From contig NZ_FTOL01000011.1 in NCBI RefSeq assembly GCF_900156735.1, positions 1-64,000 on the forward strand: a stretch of 64,000 nt of DNA, read 5' to 3'. Under the pieces are notes generated by a model, which saw only the letters and a program-made list of their open reading frames with translations, was not told the DNA's origin and ran no database searches. Source of the stretch: Chryseobacterium ureilyticum. Lineage in GTDB: Bacteria > Bacteroidota > Bacteroidia > Flavobacteriales > Weeksellaceae. The translations under genes were made by a program, and so were the position numbers. Every line of letters starts with the position of its first letter. The first letter of the stretch is position 1. Shown piece after piece: positions 44,928-53,198 of this stretch.

Positions 44928-46802
44928 ATGAAAAAAATTCTACTTCCTATTATTTTAATATCCTCTTATATTTCCGCGCAGGCTCCTGCCGGATATTATG
45001 ACGGAACAGCAGGACTTACAGGCTATGCCCTGAAAACAAAGGTTCATGAGATTATCTCTAAAAAGAATATCAACTGGCATTATGATGACCTTCCCGGATT
45101 TTATAATCAGACTGATCTTGATTGGTATTATGATGGTCATACACAAGCTAACAATAGTACAATTCTATTGGATATCTATTCTGAAAATCCTACTGGTCCG
45201 GATGCTTATGAATATACTTCAGCCAACCTTATCAGTAGTACAGGTGGTGAAGGAGAGGGGTATAACAGAGAGCATGCTGTGCCTCAAAGCACCTTCAATA
45301 GTAGCTATCCTATGTTTTCTGATTTACATTTTGTGATTCCTACGGACGCTAAAATCAACCAGTTGCGAAATAACTATCCATATGGCGTTGGTAACTCGAC
45401 AATACATCATACATTTACAAACACCTCAAAAATTGCTAATAGTGCTATACCTAATTATGCTTATACGAATAGGGTTTATGAACCTATTGATGAATTTAAA
45501 GGTGATGTAGCCAGAATGTTGTTGTATTTCGTTGTCCGTTATGAAAATAAGTTGCCATCATTTAATTATTCGACCAATATTAATCCGGCAATAGACAGGT
45601 CTGCTCTTGATGGAACAGCAGAAAGAGCATTTGATGCGCCTTATATTGCGATGCTTCTTCAATGGCATCAGCAGGATCCGGTTACTTCAAGGGAAACCAA
45701 CAGAAATAATGCGGTGTTTGCTATCCAAAAGAATAGAAATCCTTTCATTGATAATCCACAATGGGTAAATGAAATATGGAGTCAGACACCGGATGCAATT
45801 GTTCCTCAGGCTCCATTAAATGTGACAGCAGGGCAAACGGGTGCCTATTTTACAACCTTAAGCTGGTCACCAAGTACAAGTTCAGATGTGATTGGGTATA
45901 ATATTTACCAAAACGGAGTGTTTTTAAGCTCTACCAAGTCAACAACATTGGTTGTTGATCATCTCAATCCTTCCTCGTCCTATACTTATACCGTGAAGTC
46001 TTATGATAATGGATATTTGAATTCATCGGACAGTAATTCTGTTGCTGTAAATACTCTTGCTTCAGACGGATTTGCAAAAGATCTGTTCATCTCTAAATAT
46101 ATAGAAGGAACATCTGATAATAAAGCAATAGAAATCACGAATAAAACAGGTCATCCTGTAGATCTTAAAGATTATAAACTGTCTGTTCAGGCATATGGTA
46201 ATTCTAATTATTATTTTCCTGCCGGCTTTGAAATGGAAGGGATGATACAAAATAATGAAAAGATCGTAATTTTAAATCCAAGGTCTAATTTAATATGTTT
46301 CAATATGGAACAGGCAAGATTTGTGACGGCAGCGCCTCAATTAGCTTATGACGGAGATAAATATTATGAATTAAGATATAAATCAACAACAGTTGATGCT
46401 TTAGGAATTAAAAACCAGTCCAATGCTTCTACTTTGAAGGATGTTTCTTTGTACAGAAAAAATTCTGTTAATCAGCCTTCAGGTTCTTTTAATAGTACTG
46501 AGTGGGATATTTATCCCGTAGATTACTGCCAGGATTTAGGTGGAACTCTATCTACTTCGGAACTTATTACTTCGGTTAATAAAGAGTTTAAGATTTATCC
46601 GAACCCAGTTTATGAGAACATTTATGTAAGTGGGGAAACTGAAAAAATACAAACTGCACAAATCCTTGATTTTTCAGGAAAAGTAATCTACATGGAAAAA
46701 GATCCGTTCAGAAATAAGAAAAATATTTCTGTACAGGGAATTCCTGTTGGGGTTTATCTTCTGAGACTGGATGATAAAGTACAGCAGTTTATCAAGAAAT
46801 AA
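44928..46802 (+). CDS. Secreted endonuclease I with FN3, lamin-tail-like and T9SS domains
   Basis: 624 residues. Signal peptide MKKILLPIILISSYISAQ. Endonuclease I domain ~20-290 with YNREHAVPQSTF (His116) and FSDLHFVIPTDAKINQLRNNYPYG, as in EndA/bacterial DNase I-like enzymes. An FN3 domain follows (~295-378), then a lamin-tail-like domain (~382-540; FISKYIEGTSDNKAIEI) and a T9SS type A sorting domain (IYPNPVYENIYVSG to end). It should degrade extracellular DNA at the cell surface. Stands alone with a strong terminator. Confidence 0.88.
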   Translation: MKKILLPIILISSYISAQAPAGYYDGTAGLTGYALKTKVHEIISKKNINWHYDDLPGFYNQTDLDWYYDGHTQANNSTILLDIYSENPTGPDAYEYTSANLISSTGGEGEGYNREHAVPQSTFNSSYPMFSDLHFVIPTDAKINQLRNNYPYGVGNSTIHHTFTNTSKIANSAIPNYAYTNRVYEPIDEFKGDVARMLLYFVVRYENKLPSFNYSTNINPAIDRSALDGTAERAFDAPYIAMLLQWHQQDPVTSRETNRNNAVFAIQKNRNPFIDNPQWVNEIWSQTPDAIVPQAPLNVTAGQTGAYFTTLSWSPSTSSDVIGYNIYQNGVFLSSTKSTTLVVDHLNPSSSYTYTVKSYDNGYLNSSDSNSVAVNTLASDGFAKDLFISKYIEGTSDNKAIEITNKTGHPVDLKDYKLSVQAYGNSNYYFPAGFEMEGMIQNNEKIVILNPRSNLICFNMEQARFVTAAPQLAYDGDKYYELRYKSTTVDALGIKNQSNASTLKDVSLYRKNSVNQPSGSFNSTEWDIYPVDYCQDLGGTLSTSELITSVNKEFKIYPNPVYENIYVSGETEKIQTAQILDFSGKVIYMEKDPFRNKKNISVQGIPVGVYLLRLDDKVQQFIKK

Positions 46803-46834
46803 ATAGAGGTATATTTTACCTTTACATGAATCAT

Positions 46835-46870
46835 AAACCTCATAGATTTTAAAAATCTATGAGGTTTCTT
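46835..46870 (+). terminator. Terminator of the endonuclease gene
   Basis: AAACCTCATAGATTTT (46835-46850) pairs with AAAATCTATGAGGTTT (46852-46867), a 16-bp stem, followed by CTTT. Confidence 0.8.
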
Positions 46871-46901
46871 TATAACGAGATCACTTTGCTTTGCACAATG
46901 A

Positions 46902-46993
46902 CTCCTTAGCCCCGATAGTAGCGGTTACCCCACAGCGGTGAAGGAAAAGTCTGGCGCGAGGAGTATGAGCGGATAGCGGGAAATAGCTCCTTG
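46902..46993. repeat. GC-rich dispersed intergenic element (Flavo-1 RNA-like)
   Basis: About 90 bp that are strikingly GC-rich against AT-rich flanks. It begins with CTCCTTAGCCCCGATAG and ends with GCGGATAGCGGGAAATAGC, so its ends are related (TAGCCCCGATAGTAGCGG and AGCGGATAGCGGG). I recall similar elements scattered in flavobacterial intergenic regions, possibly the Flavo-1 RNA motif. A covariance-model search would settle it. Confidence 0.5.
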
Positions 46994-47123
46994 AATAAAA
47001 AACATTAAAAAAGTTGAGTTAATATTCGTTGGGTTCTACAAATTTCCTGTCATTTTTTATCTTTCAGGAATTTTACGATTTCAATTAAACCCTTAAAAAC
47101 CTTATGTTTACGATATAATCGAT

Positions 47124-47128
47124 ATAAG
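47124..47128 (+). promoter_or_regulatory. Possible operator half-site
   Basis: ATAAG inside GATATAAGCATATT, the same half-site as in the two full palindromes downstream. On its own this is weak. Confidence 0.3.
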
Positions 47129-47152
47129 CATATTCACTAATAATCAATATCT

Positions 47153-47170
47153 ATAAGTGTTTTTGCTTAT
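47153..47170 (+). promoter_or_regulatory. Operator copy 1 upstream of satD (ATAAG-N8-CTTAT)
   Basis: ATAAG (47153-47157), eight bases, CTTAT (47166-47170). The same half-sites and spacing recur 29 bp downstream. Probable binding site for a dimeric HTH protein. Confidence 0.5.
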
Positions 47171-47181
47171 ATTTTTTATAT

Positions 47182-47199
47182 ATAAGTAATTATGCTTAT
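47182..47199 (+). promoter_or_regulatory. Operator copy 2, overlapping the satD -7 box
   Basis: ATAAG (47182-47186), eight bases, CTTAT (47195-47199). Its right arm overlaps the -7 box at 47197-47204, so an occupied site would block RNA polymerase. Autoregulation by the HTH at the SatD C-terminus is the simplest hypothesis. Confidence 0.5.
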
Positions 47200-47204
47200 A
47201 TTTG
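47197..47204 (+). promoter_or_regulatory. -7 box of the satD promoter
   Basis: TATATTTG is a perfect TAnnTTTG. The satD ATG follows only four bases later, so the transcript should be leaderless or nearly so. Confidence 0.55.
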
Positions 47205-47208
47205 CAGT

Positions 47209-47814
47209 ATGATAGCGGTCATTACCGGTGATATTATAAATTCACAACATGCAGATACTGAAGTTTGGATCACCAAGCTGAAAAATCTTCTCGAAAATTG
47301 GGGGAGCGCTCCTGATACATGGGAAATTTACAGAGGGGATGAATTTCAGTTCAAATGTAGTATAGACTCTGTCTTCTGGCATTTTCTAGCCATTAAATCT
47401 CTCATTAAAAGTCAGGAAAACCTCGATGTAAGGATTGCTATAGGCATTGGAGAAGAAAGTTTTTCATCCGAAAAAATCACCGAATCCAACGGTACCGCTT
47501 ATGTACACTCCGGAAGATTATTGAACGACCTTAAAAACGACGGACATACCGTTGCCATCAAAACATCCAACGATGCTGTAGACAGGGATCTTAATATCCT
47601 TCTAAAATGGTCATCAAAGGATTTTGATAACTGGACAATGGCTACATCAGAAATCATTCACGAAATGATTATGAATCAGGATATTACCCAGGAAGATCTT
47701 GCCAAAAGATTTGCTATTTCACAGTCTTCTATCAGCCAGAGACTGAAACGGGCTAACTATGAGCTCATCGTGGAAACCAATCAGTATTTCAGAAAGAAAA
47801 TCTCAGAACTATAA
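47209..47814 (+). CDS. SatD family protein with C-terminal HTH
   Basis: 201 residues. The N-terminal part (MIAVITGDIINSQHAD, WEIYRGDEFQFKC, IAIGIGEE) matches what I recall of the SatD family, a cyclase/GGDEF-like fold of unknown activity; in Streptococcus mutans SatD is linked to acid tolerance. Residues ~160-185 form an HTH (QEDLAKRFAISQSSISQRL). The start ATG lies next to the -7 box and operator. It is 2 bp upstream of the DUF3307 gene, the usual partner. Confidence 0.75.
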   Translation: MIAVITGDIINSQHADTEVWITKLKNLLENWGSAPDTWEIYRGDEFQFKCSIDSVFWHFLAIKSLIKSQENLDVRIAIGIGEESFSSEKITESNGTAYVHSGRLLNDLKNDGHTVAIKTSNDAVDRDLNILLKWSSKDFDNWTMATSEIIHEMIMNQDITQEDLAKRFAISQSSISQRLKRANYELIVETNQYFRKKISEL

Positions 47815-47816
47815 GC

Positions 47817-48512
47817 ATGATCTTTATCAAACTCATATTGGCACATCTACTCGGAGATTTTATACTTCAGCCAAATTCATGGGTTGCGGATAAGGAGAAC
47901 TATAAACTAAAAAGTAAGTTTTTATACCTTCATATTCTGATTCACACTGCTTTAAGTTTAATTTTCCTTTGGGATTTAAAACTTTGGTGGGTCGCTGTCT
48001 TGGTGGGTATTTCTCATTTCATTATTGATCTGGCAAAACTTTGTTTTCAGAATGTAAAAACGAAAAAAAGATGGTTTTTTATAGATCAGCTGCTGCATGT
48101 TTTAGTGATCGGCGGTATATCTTTTTATTTCGGCGAATTTACATTTGACTTTTTACAAAATCAGGAATTTTTAAAAATAATAATGGCTGCATTGTTTCTT
48201 ACAACGCCTGCTTCTATTTTTATTAAGATCCTATTATCATCATGGACACCTGCTCCGGATGGTCCCAACAATATCCAAACCGAATCTTTAACAAGTGCCG
48301 GAAAATATATCGGAATTTTAGAACGTCTTCTTGTTTTCACCTTTATTTTGGTGAATCATTGGGAAGGCGTAGGTTTCATGGTTGCTGCCAAATCTGTTTT
48401 CAGATTCAGTGACCTTGCACAGGCAAAACAGAGAAAACTCACGGAATATGTATTAATTGGTACATTGTTGAGTTTTGGACTGGCTGTCTTAACAGGAATA
48501 ATAATAAAGTAA
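47817..48512 (+). CDS. DUF3307 membrane protein
   Basis: 231 residues with six or so hydrophobic segments. The N-terminus has the DUF3307 signature: LAHLLGDFILQPNSWVADKENYKL, then HILIHTALS, then GISHFIIDLAKL. Function unknown; it commonly sits next to SatD genes. It begins 2 bp after satD and is surely co-translated. It ends 36 bp before purC, but purC probably has its own promoter or reads through from here. Confidence 0.8.
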   Translation: MIFIKLILAHLLGDFILQPNSWVADKENYKLKSKFLYLHILIHTALSLIFLWDLKLWWVAVLVGISHFIIDLAKLCFQNVKTKKRWFFIDQLLHVLVIGGISFYFGEFTFDFLQNQEFLKIIMAALFLTTPASIFIKILLSSWTPAPDGPNNIQTESLTSAGKYIGILERLLVFTFILVNHWEGVGFMVAAKSVFRFSDLAQAKQRKLTEYVLIGTLLSFGLAVLTGIIIK

Positions 48513-48548
48513 ATCAATAAATCTAACTACAATTTAGAAAGTAAAATT

Positions 48549-49271
48549 ATGAGTCAAAAGAAAGAAATGTTGTACGAGGGGAAAGCGAAACAAGTATTTG
48601 CTACCGATAATCCTGATGAAGTAGTAGTACGTTTCAAAGACGATGCTACAGCATTTAACGCTCAAAAGAAAGGTCAGGTTGACCTGAAGGGGGAGATGAA
48701 CAACGCGATCACAACCCTTATCTTTGAATACTTAAATGAAAAAGGAATCAAAACTCATTTCATCAAACAATTGGACGAAAGAGAACAATTGGTAAGAAAA
48801 GTATCTATCATTCCATTAGAAATGGTAGTAAGAAACTATTCTGCAGGAAGTATGGCACAAAGATTAGGAGTGGAAGAAGGAATTAAATCTCCAGTAACGA
48901 TCTTCGATATCTGCTATAAGAAAGACGAATTAGGAGATCCGCTTATCAATGATCATCACGCTGTTTTCTTAGGAGCTGCTACTTACGAAGAACTTGACGA
49001 AATGTATGAATTAACGTCAGATATCAACGAGATCCTTATCGACTTATTTGACAAGATCAATATCATCTTAGTAGACTTTAAAATCGAATTAGGAAAAACT
49101 TCAGATGGTGAAATCATCCTTGCTGACGAAATTTCTCCTGATACTTGCAGGCTTTGGGATAAAGATACGATGAAGAAACTTGACAAAGACAGATTCAGAA
49201 GAGACTTAGGTGAAGTAACTGAGGCATATGTTGAGATCTATAACCGTCTTAAAAATCTTTTAGGGAAATAA
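48549..49271 (+). CDS. purC: Phosphoribosylaminoimidazole-succinocarboxamide synthase
   Basis: 240 residues, the short SAICAR synthase type. Motifs: EMLYEGKAKQVF at the start, VVRNYSAGSMAQRLGVEEG, LINDHHAVFLG and ILADEISPDTCRLWD. It joins aspartate to CAIR in purine synthesis. Followed after 134 bp by purF. Confidence 0.97.
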   Translation: MSQKKEMLYEGKAKQVFATDNPDEVVVRFKDDATAFNAQKKGQVDLKGEMNNAITTLIFEYLNEKGIKTHFIKQLDEREQLVRKVSIIPLEMVVRNYSAGSMAQRLGVEEGIKSPVTIFDICYKKDELGDPLINDHHAVFLGAATYEELDEMYELTSDINEILIDLFDKINIILVDFKIELGKTSDGEIILADEISPDTCRLWDKDTMKKLDKDRFRRDLGEVTEAYVEIYNRLKNLLGK

Positions 49272-49400
49272 GATACCAGATGTCAGATACCGGATGTTGA
49301 CACTGAAAATACTTTGTTAGTTAAAACAAAATTAAAATTTGAAGTTAGCTTTTAGTCTGAGGTCTGAAATCTGACTTCTAAGATCTACAATTAGAAAAAA
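49272..49400. repeat. Degenerate short repeats between purC and purF
   Basis: GATACCAGATGTCAGATACCGGATGT at the start repeats a ~13-bp unit (GATACC-G-ATGT type), and near the end GTCTGAGGTCTGAAATCTGACTT repeats a TCTGA unit. This is not coding. Similar CAGAT/TCTGA strings are frequent in flavobacterial intergenic DNA as far as I recall. Confidence 0.4.
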
Positions 49401-49405
49401 TAGAA

Positions 49406-50905
49406 ATGAAAAGTTTAGACATTCATAAAAGTGAATATTTAAAACAGTTTGAAAACCAGGTTTACGGAAGGAATCTTTTCAGAACTCAGGAAGAGGAAAG
49501 ATTAGATGCTCCTAACGAAGAATGTGGTATTTTCGGATTATATTCAGATAATGATCTGGATACGTTTTCCCTTTCACAGTTCGGGCTTTTTGCTTTACAG
49601 CACAGAGGTCAGGAAGCTTGTGGTATTTCCGTTTTAAAGGATGGAAGAATTACAAACATGAAAGATGAAGGACTGGTTTTAGATGTTTATAAAGAAATTC
49701 AGGAACCTGAAACTTTTATGGGAAATTCTGCAATTGGACATACACGTTATACCACTGCAGGAGATAAAAAGAAATATAACTTCCAGCCATTTTTCGCGAA
49801 AAACGAATATGACCAGATTATACTTTCAATAGCACACAATGGTAACCTTACCAATGCGAAAGAATTAAAGGCAGAACTAGAAGCTGAAGGTGTAGTTTTC
49901 AGAGCTACTTCAGATTCTGAAGTAATCCTAAGATTAATCCAGAAAAACCTTGATTTGGGACTTCGTGGAGCCATCAAAGCTACAATGGAAAAGATTGAAG
50001 GTGCATATTCTGTAGTGGGAATGACTAGAAATAAATTCTTTGCATTCAGAGACTTTAACGGTATCCGTCCGTTAGTGTTAGGAGCAATTGATGAAAACTC
50101 CTATGTTGTTGCTTCAGAATCTGTAGCATTAGATGCTGTAGGAGCTCAGTATGTACGTGATATTCTTCCGGGAGAAATCATTTATACAAATGAAAATGAA
50201 CCTGGAAAACTTCAATCTTATATGATGGATGAAGCAAAGGGCAAGCAAAGAATCTGCTCATTTGAATACATCTATTTTGCAAGACCTGACTCTACTTTAG
50301 AGAATATCAACGTTTACGAAATCAGAGAAAAATCTGGTGAGAAAATCTGGGAACAGGCACCTGTAGAAGCTGATTTGGTAATTGGAGTTCCAGATTCAGG
50401 AGTCCCGGCTGCTATTGGTTTCTCAAAAGCTTCAGGAATACCATTCCGTCCGGTTTTGATCAAAAACAGATATATCGGAAGAAGTTTCATTGTTCCTACA
50501 CAGGAAATGAGAGAAAGGGTAGTCAACCTTAAACTTAACCCGATCATTTCAGAAATGAAAGATAAAAGGGTAGTTATCATTGATGACTCTATCGTTCGTG
50601 GAACAACATCCAAGAGACTGGTTAAGATTCTTAAAGATGCAGGCGTAAAAGAAATTCACTTCAGAAGTGTTTCTCCACCAATTATCGCTCCATGTTATCT
50701 GGGAATCGATACTCCGTCAAAAGATGATTTGATCTCTGCAAACATGACTACAGAAGAACTTAAAAACTATTTAGGAGTAGATTCTTTAGAGTTTTTAAGT
50801 ATAGATAACCTAAAAGAGATTTTAGGATCTTCTAATCATTGCTTTGGATGCTTCACAGAAGAATATCCGGTAGGAAAAGGTGAGGAAGCAGTATTATTTA
50901 ATTAA
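49406..50905 (+). CDS. purF: Amidophosphoribosyltransferase
   Basis: 499 residues. First step of purine synthesis. The catalytic N-terminal Cys of the mature enzyme is Cys40 (NEECGIFGLY), so a 39-residue propeptide must be removed; that is longer than the ~11 residues of Bacillus PurF. Glutaminase region LQHRGQEACGI, GHTRYTT; PRPP motif VVIIDDSIVRGTTSKR. Cys residues in QRICSFEY, APCYLG and HCFGCFTEE match the 4Fe-4S ligands of the Bacillus type, so it is probably an Fe-S enzyme. Terminator follows. Confidence 0.95.
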   Translation: MKSLDIHKSEYLKQFENQVYGRNLFRTQEEERLDAPNEECGIFGLYSDNDLDTFSLSQFGLFALQHRGQEACGISVLKDGRITNMKDEGLVLDVYKEIQEPETFMGNSAIGHTRYTTAGDKKKYNFQPFFAKNEYDQIILSIAHNGNLTNAKELKAELEAEGVVFRATSDSEVILRLIQKNLDLGLRGAIKATMEKIEGAYSVVGMTRNKFFAFRDFNGIRPLVLGAIDENSYVVASESVALDAVGAQYVRDILPGEIIYTNENEPGKLQSYMMDEAKGKQRICSFEYIYFARPDSTLENINVYEIREKSGEKIWEQAPVEADLVIGVPDSGVPAAIGFSKASGIPFRPVLIKNRYIGRSFIVPTQEMRERVVNLKLNPIISEMKDKRVVIIDDSIVRGTTSKRLVKILKDAGVKEIHFRSVSPPIIAPCYLGIDTPSKDDLISANMTTEELKNYLGVDSLEFLSIDNLKEILGSSNHCFGCFTEEYPVGKGEEAVLFN

Positions 50906-50924
50906 TATTTCTTACATATAATAG

Positions 50925-50954
50925 AGAGCCAGATTTTATATCTGGCTCTTTTTG
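50925..50954 (+). terminator. Terminator of purF
   Basis: AGAGCCAGAT (50925-50934) pairs with ATCTGGCTCT (50940-50949) followed by TTTTTG. Confidence 0.85.
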
Positions 50955-51072
50955 TTATAACTATATGTTACCAAAAAGTCGGTAAACTAAGGAAAATATA
51001 GCAAAAGCTTAATGTTGCTGTAGTCTAAAAGAATAAGACAAACTTTAATTTTATAAGGTTAAAACAGAACAT

Positions 51073-52020
51073 ATGAAGCATGCCTTTTTCGCAGGAATTT
51101 TCCTGGTATTTACTCAATTTTATTACTCTCAGTCTTTCGATAATCAAGCACATCGTGGTGGGAAATCTCTGTATCCTGAGAACACAATTCCGGCAATGAA
51201 AAATGCCTTAAAAATGAATGTAACCACCTTGGAAATGGATCTCGCCACCACAAAAGATAAAAAAGTAATTCTTTCTCACGATGCCTTTCTTTCTCCAGAA
51301 TTAGTTACAAAACCCGATGGAAGCTACATTCCAAAAGATTCAGGATTTTACTATAAAATTTATGAAATGCCGTATGAGAAAATTAAGACATTTGATGTAG
51401 GGTTAAAGAAACTCAATAACTATCCAGATCAAAAGAAAATGAAAGCCCAAAAGCCTCTTTTCTCAGATGTTGTAGACGCTTGTGAATCTTATGCCCGGGA
51501 ACTTAAAAGACCTTTACCTTTTTATAATATAGAAACCAAAACACGCCCTTTCTCAGATAATATCTTTCACCCTGAACCCAAAGAGTTTGTAGATCTGATG
51601 ATGAAGATTATTATTAAAAAAGGAATTCAGGATAGAGTAATTATCCAGTCATTTGATCCAAGAACATTGGAAATTGTTCATAAAGAATATCCTAAAATTA
51701 TGACTGCATTATTGGTAGAAAAAGTAGATGATAAAAAGCTGGCACAGCAGCAGCAGTATTTTCAAAATATTCCTTTAGAGAAATTCAAACAATATCCCAA
51801 TCATCTGAATGGAGTAGCGGAAGACATGAAATTTTTAAGCTTCACACCAACCATTTATAGCCCGGAACATACACTTGTAACTCCAAAACTTATACAAGAA
51901 TGCCATGCATTAGGAATGAAAGTTATTCCATGGACTGTTAATACCAAAGAAAGACTGAAAGAACTAAAAGAAATAGGAATAGATGGCGTTATCACAGATG
52001 ATCCCAGAATATTCGAATAA
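51073..52020 (+). CDS. Glycerophosphodiester phosphodiesterase
   Basis: 315 residues with signal peptide MKHAFFAGIFLVFTQFYYSQ. GDPD catalytic residues are in AHRGGKSLYPENTIPA (His-Arg and Glu), EMDLATTKDKKVILSHD (Glu, Asp, His), YNIETKTR and the C-terminal VIPWTVNTKE...GIDGVITDDP. Periplasmic or secreted; releases glycerol-3-phosphate and an alcohol from deacylated phospholipids. Single gene. Confidence 0.92.
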   Translation: MKHAFFAGIFLVFTQFYYSQSFDNQAHRGGKSLYPENTIPAMKNALKMNVTTLEMDLATTKDKKVILSHDAFLSPELVTKPDGSYIPKDSGFYYKIYEMPYEKIKTFDVGLKKLNNYPDQKKMKAQKPLFSDVVDACESYARELKRPLPFYNIETKTRPFSDNIFHPEPKEFVDLMMKIIIKKGIQDRVIIQSFDPRTLEIVHKEYPKIMTALLVEKVDDKKLAQQQQYFQNIPLEKFKQYPNHLNGVAEDMKFLSFTPTIYSPEHTLVTPKLIQECHALGMKVIPWTVNTKERLKELKEIGIDGVITDDPRIFE

Positions 52021-52107
52021 AAAATGGAAAATTTCTATGTGATTACGTAGTTAAAAAAATCAATTGGATTCTTAAAGAAAACAATTATTATTAATTAATG
52101 TTCAAAA

Positions 52108-52145
52108 AAATAAATAGCCGGAAGAAAATCTTCCGGCTATTTTAT
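52108..52145. terminator. Bidirectional terminator
   Basis: AAATAGCCGGAAGA pairs with TCTTCCGGCTATTT, perfect stem with A/T tails. It separates the convergent phosphodiesterase and beta-barrel gene. Confidence 0.85.
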
Positions 52146-52192
52146 AAATGCAAATACATGCACTTGGAGTTAAAAAATTGGTTTATTTTTAA

Positions 52193-52882
52193 TTAGAACT
52201 TATAGTTCAAACCTAATTGGAATACTCTGTTGTTGTTTTCCGCAGCTGGTCTGCTCTTATCGATCTTTGTCAAGCTATTAGTATATCTTGCATTGATTCC
52301 GATATTGTTTGTGATATCATATCCTAAACCAAGCCCTAAACCGAAGTTAAATCTATTGATCTGATCCTTATCAAGATCTTCAGAGTGAGACTGAGTAGTA
52401 GTAGTTGTAATACCACCTGTTGTAGTTGTTCTTGTTACGTCACCTTTATTTTTACCATTGATGAAATAACTGAATTCAGGACCTGCTTCTACATAAAACT
52501 TATCCATTGGTCTCATTTGAACCATTAAAGGAACTGAGATATAGTTCATTGTTACTTTATCCTGTACTTTTACATTTCCGTTCTCAATTGGAGAATTAGA
52601 GATTACGTCTCTTGCTCCCATTTGGTTATATAATACCTCCGGTTGGATGCTGAATTGTTTAGAAACTGGAATGTTTACAAATGCACCAGCATGGAAACCT
52701 AGCTTTTGGCTGTTCATTCCGAATTCTTGTGCACTGAAGTAAGCAGAGTTACCTCCGGCTTTAATACCGAATCTTACAGGTTGAACGTCTTTTTTAAGAG
52801 GTGATGTATTTACAGTTGTTGATTCCTGAGCAAAGGCTAATGTACCAGCAGCTAATGCCAGTCCTAAAAATAACTTCTTCAT
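52193..52882 (-). CDS. Outer-membrane beta-barrel protein (porin family), paralogue 1
   Basis: 229 residues from the ATG at 52882; an upstream in-frame start at 52936 would precede the signal peptide MKKLFLGLALAAGTLAFAQ. PF13568-type barrel: FGIKAGGNSAYFS, HAGAFVNIPVSKQFSIQPEVLYNQMGA, YVEAGPEFSYFI, FNFGLGLGLGYDITNNIGINARYTNSLT, ending in LGLNYKF with a C-terminal Phe. Fourth in a row of related genes. Function unknown; passive channel or adhesin suggested by fold. Confidence 0.85.
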   Translation of the reverse strand: MKKLFLGLALAAGTLAFAQESTTVNTSPLKKDVQPVRFGIKAGGNSAYFSAQEFGMNSQKLGFHAGAFVNIPVSKQFSIQPEVLYNQMGARDVISNSPIENGNVKVQDKVTMNYISVPLMVQMRPMDKFYVEAGPEFSYFINGKNKGDVTRTTTTGGITTTTTQSHSEDLDKDQINRFNFGLGLGLGYDITNNIGINARYTNSLTKIDKSRPAAENNNRVFQLGLNYKF

Positions 52883-52933
52883 AATTTTTATTTTTAATTT
52901 TACTATTTGCACTATAATTTGCAAAATGCTTGC

Positions 52934-52941
52934 CAAACTTA
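52934..52941 (-). promoter_or_regulatory. -7 box, beta-barrel gene 1
   Basis: Minus strand TAAGTTTG, followed by GCAAGCATTTTG, the tail shared by the other barrel promoters. Confidence 0.55.
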
Positions 52942-53145
52942 ATAAATGCCGATAAACAGGGGTTTTATGATAGTTTTTGTTGTTTTAAAAATAACTGTTT
53001 TATTTTCTTATCTTTGAAATATTTCAATATATATTGAATATTTATAATAAATTTTCTGTTAAATTCATTTAGTGCGTTAAATATTGTTTAAATAGAAAAA
53101 TATGATGAATTTAATTCATTTTTAATATATTAAAACCAGCTACAA

Positions 53146-53175
53146 ATAAAAATACCGGATCGCAAAACCCGGTAT
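53146..53175 (-). terminator. Terminator of beta-barrel gene 2
   Basis: ATACCGG (53152-53158) pairs with CCGGTAT (53169-53175); T-rich on the minus strand. Confidence 0.65.
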
Positions 53176-53198
53176 CATTTGAAAAATAATGAATATCT

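Noticed and set aside
48513..48548. Purine riboswitch before purC
   Set aside because: The gap is only 36 bp and has no aptamer-like structure.
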